Of a DNA stretch of 7,723 bases, positions 7,283 through 7,723 are shown one piece after another. The DNA comes from an uncultured Bacteroidota bacterium (GTDB taxonomy: Bacteria; Bacteroidota; Bacteroidia; Chitinophagales; Chitinophagaceae), in the NCBI GenBank assembly GCA_903933995.1, contig CAIZMD010000357.1, positions 1 through 7,723 of the forward strand, given 5' to 3'. Each line of letters opens with the position of its first letter. Position 1 is the stretch's first letter. Made by a program: the position numbers and the translations under genes. The notes under the pieces were generated by a model. That model saw only the letters and a list, made by a program, of their open reading frames with translations, was not told where the DNA came from and searched no databases.

Positions 7283-7723
7283 TTAAATGAACAACATATG
7301 GGTTCCAATACCGGAGCCCTGTTTGTAAAAATCTCCTACAGTTAAAACGCCATCCAATCCAGGGAACATGTCTTCTTTTTCATAATGAAACATTTCCATT
7401 GCCAACTTACAAGCCCATAATTTAACACCGGATGCTTGCAAAATTTCTAAAAATTCACGCACTTCTGGCATGTCTAATTTCTCCATTTCTTTTTTCATCA
7501 TACTGGTAGCCAGTGCTTCCATACCTGGCAATCCTCCAATCATAGTTGGCATATGCATTGCCGGGTTTCCTACAGTTGCCACGTGCAAGTGTTCCAACTT
7601 TTTATTATGGATGGCTTCCAATCCAAAAAAAGTAAAAAACATTTCAGCTTCAATGCCTTCCATTCTGGCGCCATTGGCTAAAACAAACGCTGCGTAAACA
7701 TTTTCAAGAGAGGCTTTAGAAAG
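7283..7723 (-). CDS. DsrE/DsrF/DrsH-like family protein (5' end beyond the window)
   Basis: The frame is open from the right edge to the TAA at 7283-7285, giving 146 visible residues. There is a Met codon at 7663, but about 20 further in-frame codons upstream (ending YAAFVLANGAR) match the family's first helix, so the true start lies outside the window. Family marks are the FFTFFGLEAI strand, a methionine-rich loop (GNPAMHMPTMIGGLPGM and following) and the conserved cysteine in KLWACKLAMEMF (codon at 7409-7411), equivalent to the persulfide-carrying Cys of DsrE2-type proteins. These small cytoplasmic or membrane-associated proteins are implicated in sulfur transfer. Only the N-terminal strand seems missing. 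It precedes ccoG by 12 bases and is probably cotranscribed with it. Eight methionines fall within about 33 residues, which is common in this subfamily but notable beside a copper-related gene. Confidence 0.88.
   Translation of the reverse strand, partial: LSKASLENVYAAFVLANGARMEGIEAEMFFTFFGLEAIHNKKLEHLHVATVGNPAMHMPTMIGGLPGMEALATSMMKKEMEKLDMPEVREFLEILQASGVKLWACKLAMEMFHYEKEDMFPGLDGVLTVGDFYKQGSGIGTHMLFI

Noticed and set aside
6815..7345. Open frame of 176 codons on the plus strand inside ccoG
   Set aside because: It lies opposite a clearly conserved iron-sulfur membrane protein, spans the ccoG/DsrE junction, and its translation has no recognisable domain. It is a shadow of the minus-strand coding frame.
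1..7723. CRISPR array, tRNA/rRNA gene, insertion sequence or attachment site
   Set aside because: No spaced direct repeats, cloverleaf, transposase-like protein or terminal inverted repeats were seen; base composition appears even throughout.

Overview
This AT-rich window looks like a chromosomal segment from Bacteroidota, perhaps Chitinophagaceae-like, although the exact taxon is a guess. Three things suggest this: weak or absent Shine-Dalgarno sequences, a TAnnTTTG-type -7 promoter box, and the gene content (CcoG for cbb3 oxidase, a GH16 beta-glucanase, and a CoA-disulfide reductase/rhodanese fusion). No mobile element, tRNA, rRNA or CRISPR array was seen.

Left block (1-3000). The last codons of a plus-strand gene run into the window and end at a TTAA that also holds the stop of the first minus-strand gene. 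A four-gene set on the minus strand follows. In transcription order it encodes a GH16 family glucan hydrolase, an Hpt phosphotransfer protein, a single-domain CheY-like response regulator, and a membrane-anchored protein of unknown function (395 aa). Gaps are 59, 26 and 23 bases, so this is probably one operon. A good -7 promoter box lies just upstream of the GH16 gene. No histidine kinase and no output domain are visible, so the phosphorelay must connect to partners outside the window. The link between signalling and glucan handling is an inference from gene order.

Middle block (3001-5800). A 185-base divergent intergenic region carries a perfect 14-base palindrome that may be an operator. 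It precedes two plus-strand genes: a pyridine nucleotide-disulfide oxidoreductase of the CoA-disulfide/persulfide reductase type with a C-terminal rhodanese domain, and a 3-hydroxyisobutyrate dehydrogenase-family NAD(P)-dependent reductase. They end at a perfect 30-base inverted repeat, which probably terminates transcription from both sides.

Right block (5831-7723). On the minus strand, a DsrE-family protein truncated by the window edge is followed, 12 bases later, by ccoG, the membrane iron-sulfur protein needed for cbb3 cytochrome oxidase assembly. The DsrE protein and the reductase-rhodanese belong to families that are often fused or linked in sulfane-sulfur metabolism. Here they are separate transcription units facing each other across the terminator.

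The most interesting material is the unknown 395-residue protein and its phosphorelay/GH16 operon. Most other genes are ordinary members of known families.
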